NCBI GenBank assembly: GCA_030523275.1
Contig: JAUNIX010000007.1
Location: forward strand, 1-64,000
Direction of reading: 5' to 3'
Length of the DNA stretch: 64,000 bases
Source of the DNA: Lachnospiraceae bacterium
GTDB lineage: Bacteria; Bacillota; Clostridia; Lachnospirales; Lachnospiraceae
Position 1 is the first letter of the stretch, and each line of letters begins with the position of its first letter. Both the position numbers and the translations under genes were made by a program. The notes below the pieces were generated by a model that worked only from the letters and a program-made list of their open reading frames with translations, ran no database searches and had not been told where the DNA came from. Below, piece after piece: positions 8,937-18,130 of this stretch.

Positions 8937-9583
8937 AATCGATTATGAAATTAGTTGCGATTGATATTAGAAGAAATCGGTACTGTTTGTTCCTATTTCC
9001 TGTTATTGCGTTATTTACGGTGTTAGAGGGATTTTGGCTCGATGAAATTATATTATTTTCATTCATTATATCAATTATGTTTGCCACTGTATTTTTTGAG
9101 ACAGAACATCGGGATGGAATGGGATTTCTCTATTTATTACCCGTGACAAAAAGCGAGAGAGTATGTGCCCGATATCTGTCTGGACTGTTTAGCATTTGTT
9201 TAGGAACAATCACTTATTTTTTGAGCGCAGCAGTGATTTGGTCGGTGACTGGAAAAGAAAGATTTCGTGATTGTATGGTGATATTTGGATTGGGATTACT
9301 GCTTATCTCTCTGGAATATGGACTGTGTTATTTGTTTGACAAGATGCAAAAACGGTGGATTGATGGCATCATTATGGTATCTCCACAGATTGTGATTGTA
9401 ATCGGATATTTTGTTTTGTATTCTGATTTATATCATAAGCTAAATGGCGTTTTGGCTATCCGTGAATGGATACAGATACATCAAATGATGCTTCTAAATG
9501 GAAGTGTGGTGGCAGGAGTCTTGTTATGGTTTATCAGTATGTGTATTTCTTTGAAACTATATAATAAACGTGATTATATTTAA
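8933..9583 (+). CDS. ABC-2 type permease subunit A
   Basis: A 216-aa integral membrane protein with about six hydrophobic segments. The motif FLYLLPVTKSERVCARYL near residue 61 is shared with the next gene, so the two permeases are paralogues that probably pair. It overlaps the ATPase gene by 4 bp. Confidence 0.83.
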   Translation: MKSIMKLVAIDIRRNRYCLFLFPVIALFTVLEGFWLDEIILFSFIISIMFATVFFETEHRDGMGFLYLLPVTKSERVCARYLSGLFSICLGTITYFLSAAVIWSVTGKERFRDCMVIFGLGLLLISLEYGLCYLFDKMQKRWIDGIIMVSPQIVIVIGYFVLYSDLYHKLNGVLAIREWIQIHQMMLLNGSVVAGVLLWFISMCISLKLYNKRDYI

Positions 9584-9601
9584 AAGACAGGAGGGGTGTT
9601 T

Positions 9602-10246
9602 ATGGAAGTGTGGACATTTTTTAAAATGGATCTGAAAAGTAATTGGAAATCTATTTTGAGTGTTATGGGTATGGATATCCTCTATGCATGTATGAGTCAT
9701 ACGGATCCTTATTATTTTATACCGAGCTTGATTTTATGGACCATTGCCGTTGCAAATATGTTGTTTGATAAAGAACGAAAGCAAGAATCTAGGTTTCTCT
9801 ATATGCTTCCTGTAGCAAAACAAAGCAGAGTCTTGGCAAGATATTTGATGATATTTGTTTTTTCTTTGTCGGGAGTGACAGGCTATTTCATTGGAAAAAT
9901 TGTAAATTACCATTTATTTGATCATCGTTTCGAAAAAGTCGGTGCTAGCAGTGCAATGCTATTTAGTGTAACTGTGTTTATGATTTCGCTTACTTACATA
10001 ATCTCTTATAAAGTCGGAAAAACAGAAAGTGAGGTATTGGACAGAATACTTCCCATCTTGATAGCAGGAGTATTAATGGTTGGAATTATATGGATGATTC
10101 CAGAAACGGTATATTCAATGCTATATGATTATGTATTACAGCATATGCAGATTTCTGCGATTCTTTCGTTGATTTTAAGCATTGGGATGTGGATGATAGG
10201 CATGATAGTTTCTAGTAAGATCTTTGAAAAGAAGGATTTTGTTTGA
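9602..10246 (+). CDS. ABC-2 type permease subunit B
   Basis: A 214-aa integral membrane protein of similar length to the preceding one, carrying the matching motif FLYMLPVAKQSRVLARYL near residue 63. The start at ATG 9602 follows AGGAGGGG. It is the last gene of the GntR-ABC operon; I see no clear terminator before kptA. Confidence 0.8.
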   Translation: MEVWTFFKMDLKSNWKSILSVMGMDILYACMSHTDPYYFIPSLILWTIAVANMLFDKERKQESRFLYMLPVAKQSRVLARYLMIFVFSLSGVTGYFIGKIVNYHLFDHRFEKVGASSAMLFSVTVFMISLTYIISYKVGKTESEVLDRILPILIAGVLMVGIIWMIPETVYSMLYDYVLQHMQISAILSLILSIGMWMIGMIVSSKIFEKKDFV

Positions 10247-10294
10247 ACGAAGCAAGCACAAAGGATGCAAAAAGATGAATTGAGGTGACACTTT

Positions 10295-10822
10295 ATGAAT
10301 TTAACGAGAATTAGTAAAAGGATGAGTTATTTACTTCGTCATAATGAGAATTTCATTGATAAAAATGGAGGTTGGGCGAAAGTCAGCATTTTAATTAATA
10401 AAATCAGAGAAAAATACCCTGATTTTAATAAAGAGGTTTTAGATGAAATTGTAAGAACGGATGCGAAGATGCGCTATAGCTATGATGAGTCAGGCGATTG
10501 GATTCGTGCTAATCAGGGACATTCAGTTCCCGGAGTTTTGGTGGAGCTGGATAAATTATCACCTCCGGAAATCTTATATCACGGTACAGCGAAGCGTTTC
10601 CTTCCCTCTATCATGCAACAGGGCTTAAAACCACAATCCCGTTTATATGTGCATTTAAGTTGGGATTATGACACGGCAGTCAGTGTTGGAAAACGACATG
10701 GGGAACCAGTCGTATTAAAAATAAAGGCAATGGAAATGCAAAAAGCCGGGTATGAGTTCTTCTTATCAAAAAATAAAATTTGGCTGACAAAAGAAGTTCC
10801 GGTGGAATTTTTGGAGGAATAA
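10295..10822 (+). CDS. kptA: RNA 2'-phosphotransferase (KptA/Tpt1)
   Basis: A 175-aa Tpt1/KptA protein, which transfers an internal 2'-phosphate from RNA to NAD+, giving ADP-ribose 1'',2''-cyclic phosphate and nicotinamide. Family motifs are present in order: LSxxLRH-like MSYLLRHN at 11, RANQGHS near 69, LYHGT near 91, YVHLSWD near 115 and GKRHGEPVVL near 128. The conserved Arg-His-Arg-Arg set appears intact. It has an upstream GAGGTGA site. Bacteria lack the eukaryotic tRNA splicing that makes its classic substrate, so its target here is unknown. Confidence 0.9.
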   Translation: MNLTRISKRMSYLLRHNENFIDKNGGWAKVSILINKIREKYPDFNKEVLDEIVRTDAKMRYSYDESGDWIRANQGHSVPGVLVELDKLSPPEILYHGTAKRFLPSIMQQGLKPQSRLYVHLSWDYDTAVSVGKRHGEPVVLKIKAMEMQKAGYEFFLSKNKIWLTKEVPVEFLEE

Positions 10823-10944
10823 ATAGAAAAAATGTAAATTATATTGACATATTTTTCCATGATTTATAAAATGTAAATAATTAGAAATTAGAACTCGTTT
10901 TATTGTAGAAGTTATAAAATTATGATAATATGGAGGTAAACAAT

Positions 10945-11841
10945 ATGTCAGAAATATGTAAGGAAAAAGAAGAACAGAAAGAATTCATTATGCGTCCGGT
11001 TGTGGACTATTGTTTCAAAGAACTGATGAACGTGGAAAAAGTACGAAATGGATTTATAAGTGCAGTTCTCGGTATCGAGCCTAAATCAATTCAAAATTCC
11101 AGATTGTTGCCTACGATATTGAGAAAGACTTATCCAGAAGAGAAGTATGGGATTTTAGATGTCAGAGTACTTTTAAACGATCAAACACAGATTGATATGG
11201 AAATTCAGGTACTTTATTTTGCATATTGGAAAGAACGAACCGTATTTTACTTGGGTAAGATGTATACGGATCAAATTGAAGAGGGACAAAGTTATCAAGA
11301 ACTAAAAAAATGCGTGAATATTAGTATTTTAGATTTTGTATTGTTTCCTGATAATGATGAATTTTATTCGTGTTATCAACTTCGAGAAAAAGTAACGGGT
11401 CAATTATATACCGACAAACTAGAAATTCATGTGCTGGAATTACCAAAACTTACCGGAACCCAATATCCAGAAAATGCATTAATGAATTGGGCAAAATTTC
11501 TGTATGGAGAGAGCAGAAAGGAGTTTGAAGCTATGGCAGATAAGGACGAGTATATCAGCGAAGCTTATAAGACATTAGATAGGATTAGTGCAGATAAGAT
11601 GAAACGATTGGAGTACGAGGCTAGGGAAAAGGCGATTCGTGATTACAACCATCAAATGTATCAGGCGAAAAAAACTGGATTGGATGAAGGACTGAGATTA
11701 GGGCGTAATAATGGAATACAAGTATTAATCCAAAGTTGTAAAAATCTCGGGTTAGATTATGAGCATACAAAATTACAAGTAGAGGAAGGATATCATTTAT
11801 CTGAAGATGAATTAGCGGATGTCATGAAAAAATATTGGTGA
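10945..11841 (+). CDS. Rpn-family recombination-promoting nuclease / PD-(D/E)XK transposase-like protein
   Basis: A 298-aa member of the Rpn/YhgA (PDDEXK) family. The catalytic core shows as GILDVRVLLND...QIDMEIQV near residues 67-88 (Asp, then Glu-x-Gln replacing E-x-K). The N-terminal MRPVVDYCFKELM and YWKERTVFYLGKMY segments are typical. A GGAGG site precedes ATG 10945. Such genes are multicopy, fast-evolving and often considered mobile. No terminal repeats flank this one. Biological role is uncertain. Confidence 0.82.
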   Translation: MSEICKEKEEQKEFIMRPVVDYCFKELMNVEKVRNGFISAVLGIEPKSIQNSRLLPTILRKTYPEEKYGILDVRVLLNDQTQIDMEIQVLYFAYWKERTVFYLGKMYTDQIEEGQSYQELKKCVNISILDFVLFPDNDEFYSCYQLREKVTGQLYTDKLEIHVLELPKLTGTQYPENALMNWAKFLYGESRKEFEAMADKDEYISEAYKTLDRISADKMKRLEYEAREKAIRDYNHQMYQAKKTGLDEGLRLGRNNGIQVLIQSCKNLGLDYEHTKLQVEEGYHLSEDELADVMKKYW

Positions 11842-11888
11842 CAGTAAGATTTTGATGAAATATTTTTAAATAAGTATAAATAGAACGA

Positions 11889-11927
11889 GCAGATATACAG
11901 ATGAAGTTTTGAGTATATCTGCTTTTT
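11889..11927 (+). terminator. Terminator after the Rpn-type gene
   Basis: A 9-bp stem GCAGATATA / TATATCTGC (11889-11897 with 11914-11922) followed by T5. Confidence 0.75.
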
Positions 11928-11961
11928 CTTAGATTGTACGAAATTTAAAACGAAATTTTTC

Positions 11962-12036
11962 TTGACTTCTATTGGATATGTGATATATTGATAATTAAAT
12001 ATTTTGATATTAAAACTATTTAATTTTAAAATTAAA
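11962..12036 (+). promoter_or_regulatory. Promoter and candidate FabT operators of the fatty acid operon
   Basis: TTGACT (11962-11967), 16-bp spacer and extended -10 TGA-TATATT (11984-11989). Downstream of the start point lie an imperfect palindrome TTTTGATATTAAAA (12002-12015) and a perfect 18-bp palindrome (12019-12036, TTTAATTTTAAAATTAAA). Their position in the 5' leader is suitable for a MarR/FabT-type repressor, encoded at the end of the cluster. Low-complexity AT content weakens the case. Confidence 0.5.
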
Positions 12037-12093
12037 ATATGAACATGAAAATAAGTAAGAGTTTTATAAGAAACACAGAAAGAGGATAATCGT

Positions 12094-13050
12094 ATGTTTG
12101 CAAGGATAACAGGTACTGGTTCCTATCTGCCCCAAAATAGTGTAGATAATTTTATGATCTCCAAGATGGTAGATACCTCAGATGAATGGATCAAAAGCCG
12201 AACAGGGATTTGCTCCCGTCATATTGCAGAAATAGAAACGGTTGTTGATATGTCAGTAAAAGCGGCAGAAAAAGCATTGGAATGTGCAAAGCTCGATGCT
12301 AGTGAATTGGATATGGTGGTTGTATCCAGTGTTTCCGCAGAGCAGATTTTGCCTTGTGTTGCCTGTGAGGTACAGGCGCAGATAGGAGCTGTTCATGCTG
12401 TTTGTTTTGACCTAAATGCTGCCTGTGCAGGATTTATGTTGGCTTATCAGAACGCATTGGCACAGATAAAGGCGGGAACAGCAAAGAAAGTATTGTTGAT
12501 TGGTGCGGAGCGCTTATCCAATATTGTAAATTGGCAAGATCGAGGAACTTGCATTTTATTTGGAGATGGTGCAGGTGCTGTCATTTTGGAAGCAACGCAA
12601 TCTTTGGAAGAAGAGCAGATTTTAGCGGTAATGCATTCGGATGGAAGTGCGGGGAAAGTACTTACTTGTAATTCTGGAATTGGAAAGCAAGGTCCTTATC
12701 ATGATTTTGTTTGCATGGATGGAAGGGAGATTTACAAATTTGCCGTCCGTCAGGTTCCAAAGGTAATCAAAGAAGTGCTTACAAAAAGTGATCAAACACT
12801 GGATGAAATTGATTACTTTTTATTGCATCAGGCAAATAGCAGGATTATTGAAGGAATCGCAAAGAGATTACGGCAGGATATCGAAAAATTTCCGATGAAC
12901 CTGATGAATCATGGCAATATGTCATCGGCGAGTATTCCTGTTTTATTAGATGATCTAAATAGGCAGGGACGCCTAAAAAGAGGCATGAAACTTGTCATTG
13001 CTGGTTTCGGTGCCGGGCTTACCTGGGGTGGCATGTATTTACAGTGGTAA
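12094..13050 (+). CDS. fabH: Beta-ketoacyl-ACP synthase III
   Basis: A 318-aa condensing enzyme that starts fatty acid synthesis from acyl-CoA and malonyl-ACP. The Cys-His-Asn triad is visible: C111 in NAACAGF, His near 246 in LLHQANSR and Asn near 276 in NHGNMSS. An AGAGGA site precedes ATG 12094. It is the first gene of an operon encoding the complete elongation cycle and acetyl-CoA carboxylase. A small hairpin follows its stop. Confidence 0.95.
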   Translation: MFARITGTGSYLPQNSVDNFMISKMVDTSDEWIKSRTGICSRHIAEIETVVDMSVKAAEKALECAKLDASELDMVVVSSVSAEQILPCVACEVQAQIGAVHAVCFDLNAACAGFMLAYQNALAQIKAGTAKKVLLIGAERLSNIVNWQDRGTCILFGDGAGAVILEATQSLEEEQILAVMHSDGSAGKVLTCNSGIGKQGPYHDFVCMDGREIYKFAVRQVPKVIKEVLTKSDQTLDEIDYFLLHQANSRIIEGIAKRLRQDIEKFPMNLMNHGNMSSASIPVLLDDLNRQGRLKRGMKLVIAGFGAGLTWGGMYLQW

Positions 13051-13051
13051 T

Positions 13052-13070
13052 AACCAGTCACACTGGTTTT
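13052..13070 (+). terminator. Weak hairpin between fabH and acpP
   Basis: A 7-bp stem AACCAGT/ACTGGTT with CAC loop and T4. It is too weak for full termination; it may adjust or process the transcript so that acpP mRNA is more abundant. Confidence 0.4.
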
Positions 13071-13132
13071 ATTAATAAAAGGTAGAAAATACTAAAATTA
13101 CTAAGAAAAATGAAGAAAAAAGGAGTTAAAAA

Positions 13133-13360
13133 ATGTTTGACAAAATCAAAGAATTAATCGTAGAAGAATTAGGAATTGAAGAGGAAGAAATTAAATTAGA
13201 GTCATCTTTTAAGGAAGATTTAGAAATCGACTCTCTTGATTTATTTGAAATGGTGATGTCATTAGAAGATGAATTTGGTATTGAAATTCCTTCTGAAGAT
13301 TTAGAAAAAATTGAAACAGTAAAGGATTTGATTGATTACATCGAAAGTCACAAGGAATAG
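13133..13360 (+). CDS. acpP: Acyl carrier protein
   Basis: A 75-aa acidic helical protein carrying fatty acid intermediates. The 4'-phosphopantetheine attachment Ser is S34 in EIDSLDLFEM, close to the canonical DSLD motif. An AAAGGAG site lies upstream. The position between fabH and fabK confirms a role in fatty acid synthesis. Confidence 0.96.
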   Translation: MFDKIKELIVEELGIEEEEIKLESSFKEDLEIDSLDLFEMVMSLEDEFGIEIPSEDLEKIETVKDLIDYIESHKE

Positions 13361-13368
13361 GATGCGAT

Positions 13369-14298
13369 ATGAAAACGGAAGTTACACAATTACTGGGTAT
13401 TCAGTATCCTTTGATCCAGGGGGGCATGGCATGGGTTGGAACGCATGAACTTGCCTCCGCAGTGTCGAATGCCGGAGGACTTGGTATTATCGGTTCTGGT
13501 GGAGCACCCGCTTCCTGGGTACAGGATCAGATTCAGAAAATGAAAGAAGAGACTGACCGACCATTTGGCGTCAATTTGATGTTGATGAATCCAGAGGCAG
13601 ATGAGATAGCTAAAATCATTGCCGAAGAAAAGGTTGAAGTCGTTACAACGGGAGCTGGTAATCCGGGAAAATATATTGAAATGTGGAAGCAGGCTGGAGT
13701 AAAGATAATTCCAGTCGTTGCCAGTGTCGCTTTGGCAAAAATGATGGAGCGTGCCGGTGTGGATGCGGTTATTGCTGAGGGCATGGAATCCGGTGGTCAT
13801 ATCGGTGAGACGACGACGATGGCTTTGGTACCACAGATTGTCGATGCAGTATCTATTCCGGTGATTGCAGCCGGAGGAATCGCAGATGGCAGGGGAATTG
13901 CAGCAGCATTTATGCTCGGCGCAAAAGCAGTTCAGATGGGAACCGTTTTTGTTGCCTCGCAAGAATCCATTGCCAGCGATGCTTATAAGCAAAAAATCAT
14001 AAAAGCAAAAGATATTGATACAAAAGTGACAGGAAGAAGTACTGGTCATCCGGTGCGGGGAATCCGGAATCAGCAGACGAGAGAATATTTGCGTTTGGAG
14101 GCCGCTGGTGCTGGTTTAGAAGAATTGGAGAAATTGACATTAGGTGGTCTTAGAAAAGCCGTTGTTGATGGAGATGTTGTGCATGGAAGTGTTATGGCAG
14201 GTCAGATTGCCGGGATGGTAAAAGAAGTCAGAAGCTGTCAGGAAATTATTACGACATTGAATGCACAGGCAGAACGATTATTGAAAGGAATCGAATGA
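13369..14298 (+). CDS. fabK: Enoyl-ACP reductase II (FMN)
   Basis: A 309-aa FMN-dependent enoyl-ACP reductase performing the last step of each elongation cycle. TIM-barrel flavoprotein features include the N-terminal GGMAWVG, AEGMESGGHIGE near 140 (catalytic His) and phosphate-binding VIAAGGIADGRG near 163. FabK replaces FabI in many Firmicutes and makes them tolerant to triclosan-type inhibitors. It starts 8 bp after acpP, and fabD begins 1 bp after its stop. Confidence 0.94.
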   Translation: MKTEVTQLLGIQYPLIQGGMAWVGTHELASAVSNAGGLGIIGSGGAPASWVQDQIQKMKEETDRPFGVNLMLMNPEADEIAKIIAEEKVEVVTTGAGNPGKYIEMWKQAGVKIIPVVASVALAKMMERAGVDAVIAEGMESGGHIGETTTMALVPQIVDAVSIPVIAAGGIADGRGIAAAFMLGAKAVQMGTVFVASQESIASDAYKQKIIKAKDIDTKVTGRSTGHPVRGIRNQQTREYLRLEAAGAGLEELEKLTLGGLRKAVVDGDVVHGSVMAGQIAGMVKEVRSCQEIITTLNAQAERLLKGIE

Positions 14299-14299
14299 G

Positions 14300-15223
14300 A
14301 TGAGTAAGATTGCATTTCTTTATCCTGGACAGGGAGCACAAAAAGTTGGCATGGGACAGGATTTTTATGAACAAAGTGGCTATGCAAAGGAAATTTACGA
14401 TGAGGCTTCCTCAATGTTAGGCTTTGATCTTTGCAGTTTATGTTTTGAAGAAAATGAACGTTTAAATCGTACGGATTATACACAAGCAGCTTTAGTGACG
14501 ACTTGTATTGCGATGACAAAAGAGCTCATGAGTCATGGGGTGGTGCCTGATATGACAGCCGGGTTAAGTCTTGGAGAGTACTGTGCGATTTGGGCAGCAA
14601 AAGGCATGAATTTTTCAGATGCAATCAAAACGATCTGGGAACGAGGCAGATTGATGCATTCTGCTGTCCCAGATGGCTCTGGTAGTATGGCAGCAGTTCT
14701 TGGACTGACTGCCGAACAAGTAGAAGCAGTTGTCGACCCGCTTACACAAGTGAGCGTGGCAAATTATAATTGTCCCGGTCAGATTGTGATCACGGGTAAG
14801 AAAATAGCAATCGAAGAGGCGATTCCTGCACTTAAAGAAGCAGGGGCAAAAAGGGTGCTTCCATTGCAAGTCAGTGGTCCGTTTCATTCTCCATATTTAT
14901 GTGAAGCCGGAGAGAAACTTGCAGATGCATTAGATCAGGTTGCATGGATGCCACTTCAAATTCCTTATGTCACAAATGTGAATGCAGAAGTCATCAATGA
15001 TATTACTTTGACGAAAGATTTATTGGTAAAACAAGTGTCCAGTTCGGTAATGTGGGAACAAAGTATCAGAAAAATGATTGCCGAAGGGATTGATACGTTT
15101 ATCGAAATCGGACCAGGTAAGACGCTTTCTGGTTTTATGAGAAAAATAGATCGAAGTGTCAAGATGTTTCGTATTGGAACGATGGAAGAAATGAAGAAAG
15201 TCATCAAGCAGATAGAGGAGTGA
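14300..15223 (+). CDS. fabD: Malonyl-CoA:ACP transacylase
   Basis: A 307-aa enzyme that transfers malonyl from CoA to ACP. The nucleophile S90 is in GLSLGEY, the catalytic His near 199 in SGPFHSPYL, and the N-terminus FLYPGQGAQKVGMG is typical. Its stop lies 5 bp before the fabG start. Confidence 0.95.
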   Translation: MSKIAFLYPGQGAQKVGMGQDFYEQSGYAKEIYDEASSMLGFDLCSLCFEENERLNRTDYTQAALVTTCIAMTKELMSHGVVPDMTAGLSLGEYCAIWAAKGMNFSDAIKTIWERGRLMHSAVPDGSGSMAAVLGLTAEQVEAVVDPLTQVSVANYNCPGQIVITGKKIAIEEAIPALKEAGAKRVLPLQVSGPFHSPYLCEAGEKLADALDQVAWMPLQIPYVTNVNAEVINDITLTKDLLVKQVSSSVMWEQSIRKMIAEGIDTFIEIGPGKTLSGFMRKIDRSVKMFRIGTMEEMKKVIKQIEE

Positions 15224-15228
15224 AACAT

Positions 15229-15969
15229 ATGCTAAAAGGGAAGGTTGCGATTGTAACAGGAGCCTCTGGAGGTATTGGCAGAGCGATTGCTCTGGCATAC
15301 GCCAAAGAAGGTGCGAATGTTGCCGTTCATTATCATGGAAATGAGCAAAAAGCACGGGCAGTCAAAAAAGAGATTGAGGATATCGGCGGAACAGCGGAAA
15401 TCTATGCCTGTGATATTGCAGATTTTGATGAATGTGGTGCAATGATAAAAGCGGTCAAGAAACGTTTTGGACGTATTGATATTCTTGTCAATAACGCAGG
15501 TATTACGAGAGATGGACTGCTCATGGGTATGACAGAAGCAGATTTTGATGCTGTTTTAGATACAAATCTAAAGGGTTGTTTTCATGGACTTCGTTTTGCA
15601 AGCCGTTTTATGATCAAGCAAAGATATGGGCGTATCATTAATATTTCCTCCGTTTCAGGTGTATCTGGAAATGCCGGTCAGGCAAACTATAGTGCTTCCA
15701 AAGCGGGCATCATTGGTCTGACAAAAGCGGCAGCAAGAGAGTTAGCGTCGAGAAATATTACCGTCAATGCGATTGCACCAGGATTTATTCAAACGGAAAT
15801 GACAAATGTTTTATCTGATGAGATAAAAGAACAGACAAAGGCAGGTATTCCTTTGGGTAGATTTGGTGAGCCGGAAGATGTTGCCAAAGCAGCTGTCTTT
15901 TTGGCTTCTGATATGGCAGATTACATCACGGGACAAGTATTGATGGTAGACGGCGGAATGGTCATGTAA
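15229..15969 (+). CDS. fabG: 3-oxoacyl-ACP reductase
   Basis: A 246-aa short-chain dehydrogenase reducing 3-oxoacyl-ACP with NADPH. TGASGGIG at residue 10, NNAG near 88, catalytic Ser in NISSVSG and Tyr-Lys in YSASK. ATG 15229 is chosen over the GTG at 15220 because a GAGGAG site lies 9 nt before it. Confidence 0.95.
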   Translation: MLKGKVAIVTGASGGIGRAIALAYAKEGANVAVHYHGNEQKARAVKKEIEDIGGTAEIYACDIADFDECGAMIKAVKKRFGRIDILVNNAGITRDGLLMGMTEADFDAVLDTNLKGCFHGLRFASRFMIKQRYGRIINISSVSGVSGNAGQANYSASKAGIIGLTKAAARELASRNITVNAIAPGFIQTEMTNVLSDEIKEQTKAGIPLGRFGEPEDVAKAAVFLASDMADYITGQVLMVDGGMVM

Positions 15970-15993
15970 TAGACATGAATGAGGAGGATGAAA

Positions 15994-17232
15994 ATGAAGC
16001 GAAGAGTTGTTGTAACTGGAATGGGTGCAATTACCCCGATTGGTAATACAGTCGAAGAATTCTGGAATGGAATCAAAAATGGTCAGGTAGGAATTGGCCC
16101 GATTACGAAATTTGATACCTCTGATTATAAAGTAAAACTTGCAGCACAAGTCAAAGGATTTGATGTGAAAAAGAGTTTAGATCGCAAAGCGGCTCGCAGA
16201 ATGGATGTTTTTTCTCAGTATGCGGTTGTAGCAGCAAAAGAAGCTGCCCAAATGGCGGCATTAAAAATGGAAAATGAAGATCCGTTTCGTGTAGGTGTCA
16301 TCATTGGCTCTGGTATTGGCGGATTGTCGTCAATGGAAACAGAGCATGAAAAACTGATGACAAAAGGAGCAAAAAGAGTCAGTCCAATGTTAATTCCCAA
16401 TATGATATCCAATATGGCGGCAGGAAACGTTGCGATTGCTCTTGGATGTAAGGGAAAATGTACCAATGTTGTGACAGCATGTGCGACTGGAAGTCATTCA
16501 ATCGGGGATGCTTTTCGTGCGATTGCCTATGGAGATGCAGATGTGATGTTGGCTGGTGGTACAGAGAGCAGTATTACGGAGTTGGCTGTTGCCGGATTTA
16601 CAAATTTGACTGCTTTATCCACAGAGAGTGATCCGACGAAAGCTTCTCTTCCATTTGATAAAGACCGAAGCGGCTTTGTCATGGGAGAAGGTGCAGGTGT
16701 TGTCGTATTAGAGGAGCTGGAACATGCAAAAGCACGTGGCGCCAAGATTTATGCAGAAATTGCCGGATATGGTGCGACTTGTGATGCATTTCATATCACT
16801 TCTCCGGCAGAGGATGGAAGTGGAGCAGCAAAGGCAATGGAACTGGCAATGAAAGAAGCTGGAGTCTCACCAGATAAAGTAGATTATATCAATGCCCACG
16901 GCACTGGTACCCATCACAATGATTTATTTGAGACAACGGCTATCCATTGTGCGTTTGGTGATGCAGCAGAAGGATTAAAAATCAGTTCTACAAAATCAAT
17001 GATCGGTCATTTACTGGGGGCTGCCGGGGCAGTCGAATTTATCACCTGTGTCAAATCCATCGAGGAAGGCTATATTCATCCGACCGTAGGTACAACTGCG
17101 CCAGGTGAAGGCTGCGACTTGGATTATGTCATCGACGGACCTGTTTTACAAAATGTGAATGTCGCAATTTCGAATTCTCTTGGTTTTGGAGGTCACAATG
17201 CCTCTTTATTAGTAAAAGCGTATGAGGAGTAA
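15994..17232 (+). CDS. fabF: Beta-ketoacyl-ACP synthase II
   Basis: A 412-aa elongating condensing enzyme. The active-site Cys near residue 163 is in VTACATGS, with catalytic His in [11 protein letters not shown] and [12 protein letters not shown]. The start at ATG 15994 has GAGGAGG 6 nt upstream; upstream in-frame ATGs overlap that ribosome site. Confidence 0.96.
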   Translation: MKRRVVVTGMGAITPIGNTVEEFWNGIKNGQVGIGPITKFDTSDYKVKLAAQVKGFDVKKSLDRKAARRMDVFSQYAVVAAKEAAQMAALKMENEDPFRVGVIIGSGIGGLSSMETEHEKLMTKGAKRVSPMLIPNMISNMAAGNVAIALGCKGKCTNVVTACATGSHSIGDAFRAIAYGDADVMLAGGTESSITELAVAGFTNLTALSTESDPTKASLPFDKDRSGFVMGEGAGVVVLEELEHAKARGAKIYAEIAGYGATCDAFHITSPAEDGSGAAKAMELAMKEAGVSPDKVDYINAHGTGTHHNDLFETTAIHCAFGDAAEGLKISSTKSMIGHLLGAAGAVEFITCVKSIEEGYIHPTVGTTAPGEGCDLDYVIDGPVLQNVNVAISNSLGFGGHNASLLVKAYEE

Positions 17233-17237
17233 AGACT

Positions 17238-17660
17238 ATGCAATATGAGCAGATTTTAGAATTAGTAAGAGAAGTTTCTAAGGCTGGACTTTCGAATTTT
17301 GAATATACGGAAGGTGACGTTAAGATTGCCATGAGCTGTCCGGAAACTTTAGAGCATGATACCGAAGTTATAAAAATTAAACCAGAAACGGTTGTAAAAG
17401 AAGAACCAGTCGCCGAGAAGACAGGTGATGTGGTAACGTCTCCTTTGGTTGGCACTTTTTATCAGGCACCGTCAGAAGATGCAGAAGCATTTGTAAAAAT
17501 TGGCGATAAAGTTAAGAAAGGACAGGTGCTTGGTATTGTCGAGGCGATGAAACTGATGAATGAGATTGAGAGCGAATATGAAGGTACCATTACAGAGATT
17601 CTTGTCGAAAATGAACAGCCCGTAGAATATGGACAACCATTATTCCGAATCGGGGCATGA
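17238..17660 (+). CDS. accB: Biotin carboxyl carrier protein of acetyl-CoA carboxylase
   Basis: A 140-aa carrier with a structured N-terminus, a short Glu/Lys-rich linker (about 42-64) and the biotinyl domain at 68-139. The biotinylated Lys is K105 in [10 protein letters not shown]. The gene lies 5 bp after fabF. It carries carboxybiotin between AccC and the AccDA carboxyltransferase. Confidence 0.95.
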   Translation: MQYEQILELVREVSKAGLSNFEYTEGDVKIAMSCPETLEHDTEVIKIKPETVVKEEPVAEKTGDVVTSPLVGTFYQAPSEDAEAFVKIGDKVKKGQVLGIVEAMKLMNEIESEYEGTITEILVENEQPVEYGQPLFRIGA

Positions 17661-17681
17661 TCAATCAAAAAGGAGCAGACT

Positions 17682-18128
17682 ATGAAACTGGGAATTAAAG
17701 AGATTGAGCAAATTATACCACATCGTCATCCATTTTTATTGGTGGATTATATTGAAGAATTAGAACCCGGTGTGGGAGCAGTTGGATATAAATGTGTGAC
17801 TTTTCATGAAGATTTTTTCCGTGGACATTTTCCACAGGAACCAGTAATGCCAGGCGTATTAACTGTGGAGGCGCTTGCACAGGTAGGTGCCGTTGCAATT
17901 TTATCATTAGAGGAAAATAGGGGAAAAACAGCCTATTTTGGTGGAATTAAAAATTGTCGTTTTCGTGGAAAAATCGTTCCTGGCGATAAGGTTAAATTAG
18001 AGACAAAAATCATCAAATCAAAAGGAGCGATCGGTGTTGGCAAGGCCGTTGCAAGTGTTGATGGTAACATTGTGGTTACTGCCGAATTAACATTTGCCAT
18101 CAGTAATCCTAAGGAAGAAGGAGAATAG
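17682..18128 (+). CDS. fabZ: 3-hydroxyacyl-ACP dehydratase
   Basis: A 148-aa hotdog-fold dehydratase. The catalytic His is in PHRHPFLLVD near residue 18, and the GHFPQEPVMPGVLTVEALAQ segment contains the catalytic Glu. It is the only dehydratase in the cluster, so it must serve all chain lengths. Confidence 0.95.
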   Translation: MKLGIKEIEQIIPHRHPFLLVDYIEELEPGVGAVGYKCVTFHEDFFRGHFPQEPVMPGVLTVEALAQVGAVAILSLEENRGKTAYFGGIKNCRFRGKIVPGDKVKLETKIIKSKGAIGVGKAVASVDGNIVVTAELTFAISNPKEEGE

Positions 18129-18130
18129 TC

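Noticed and set aside
13390..14049. A long antisense frame within fabK
   Set aside because: It is opposite a clearly functional enzyme, lacks a ribosome site and its translation is rich in His, Cys and Ser as expected for shadow frames.
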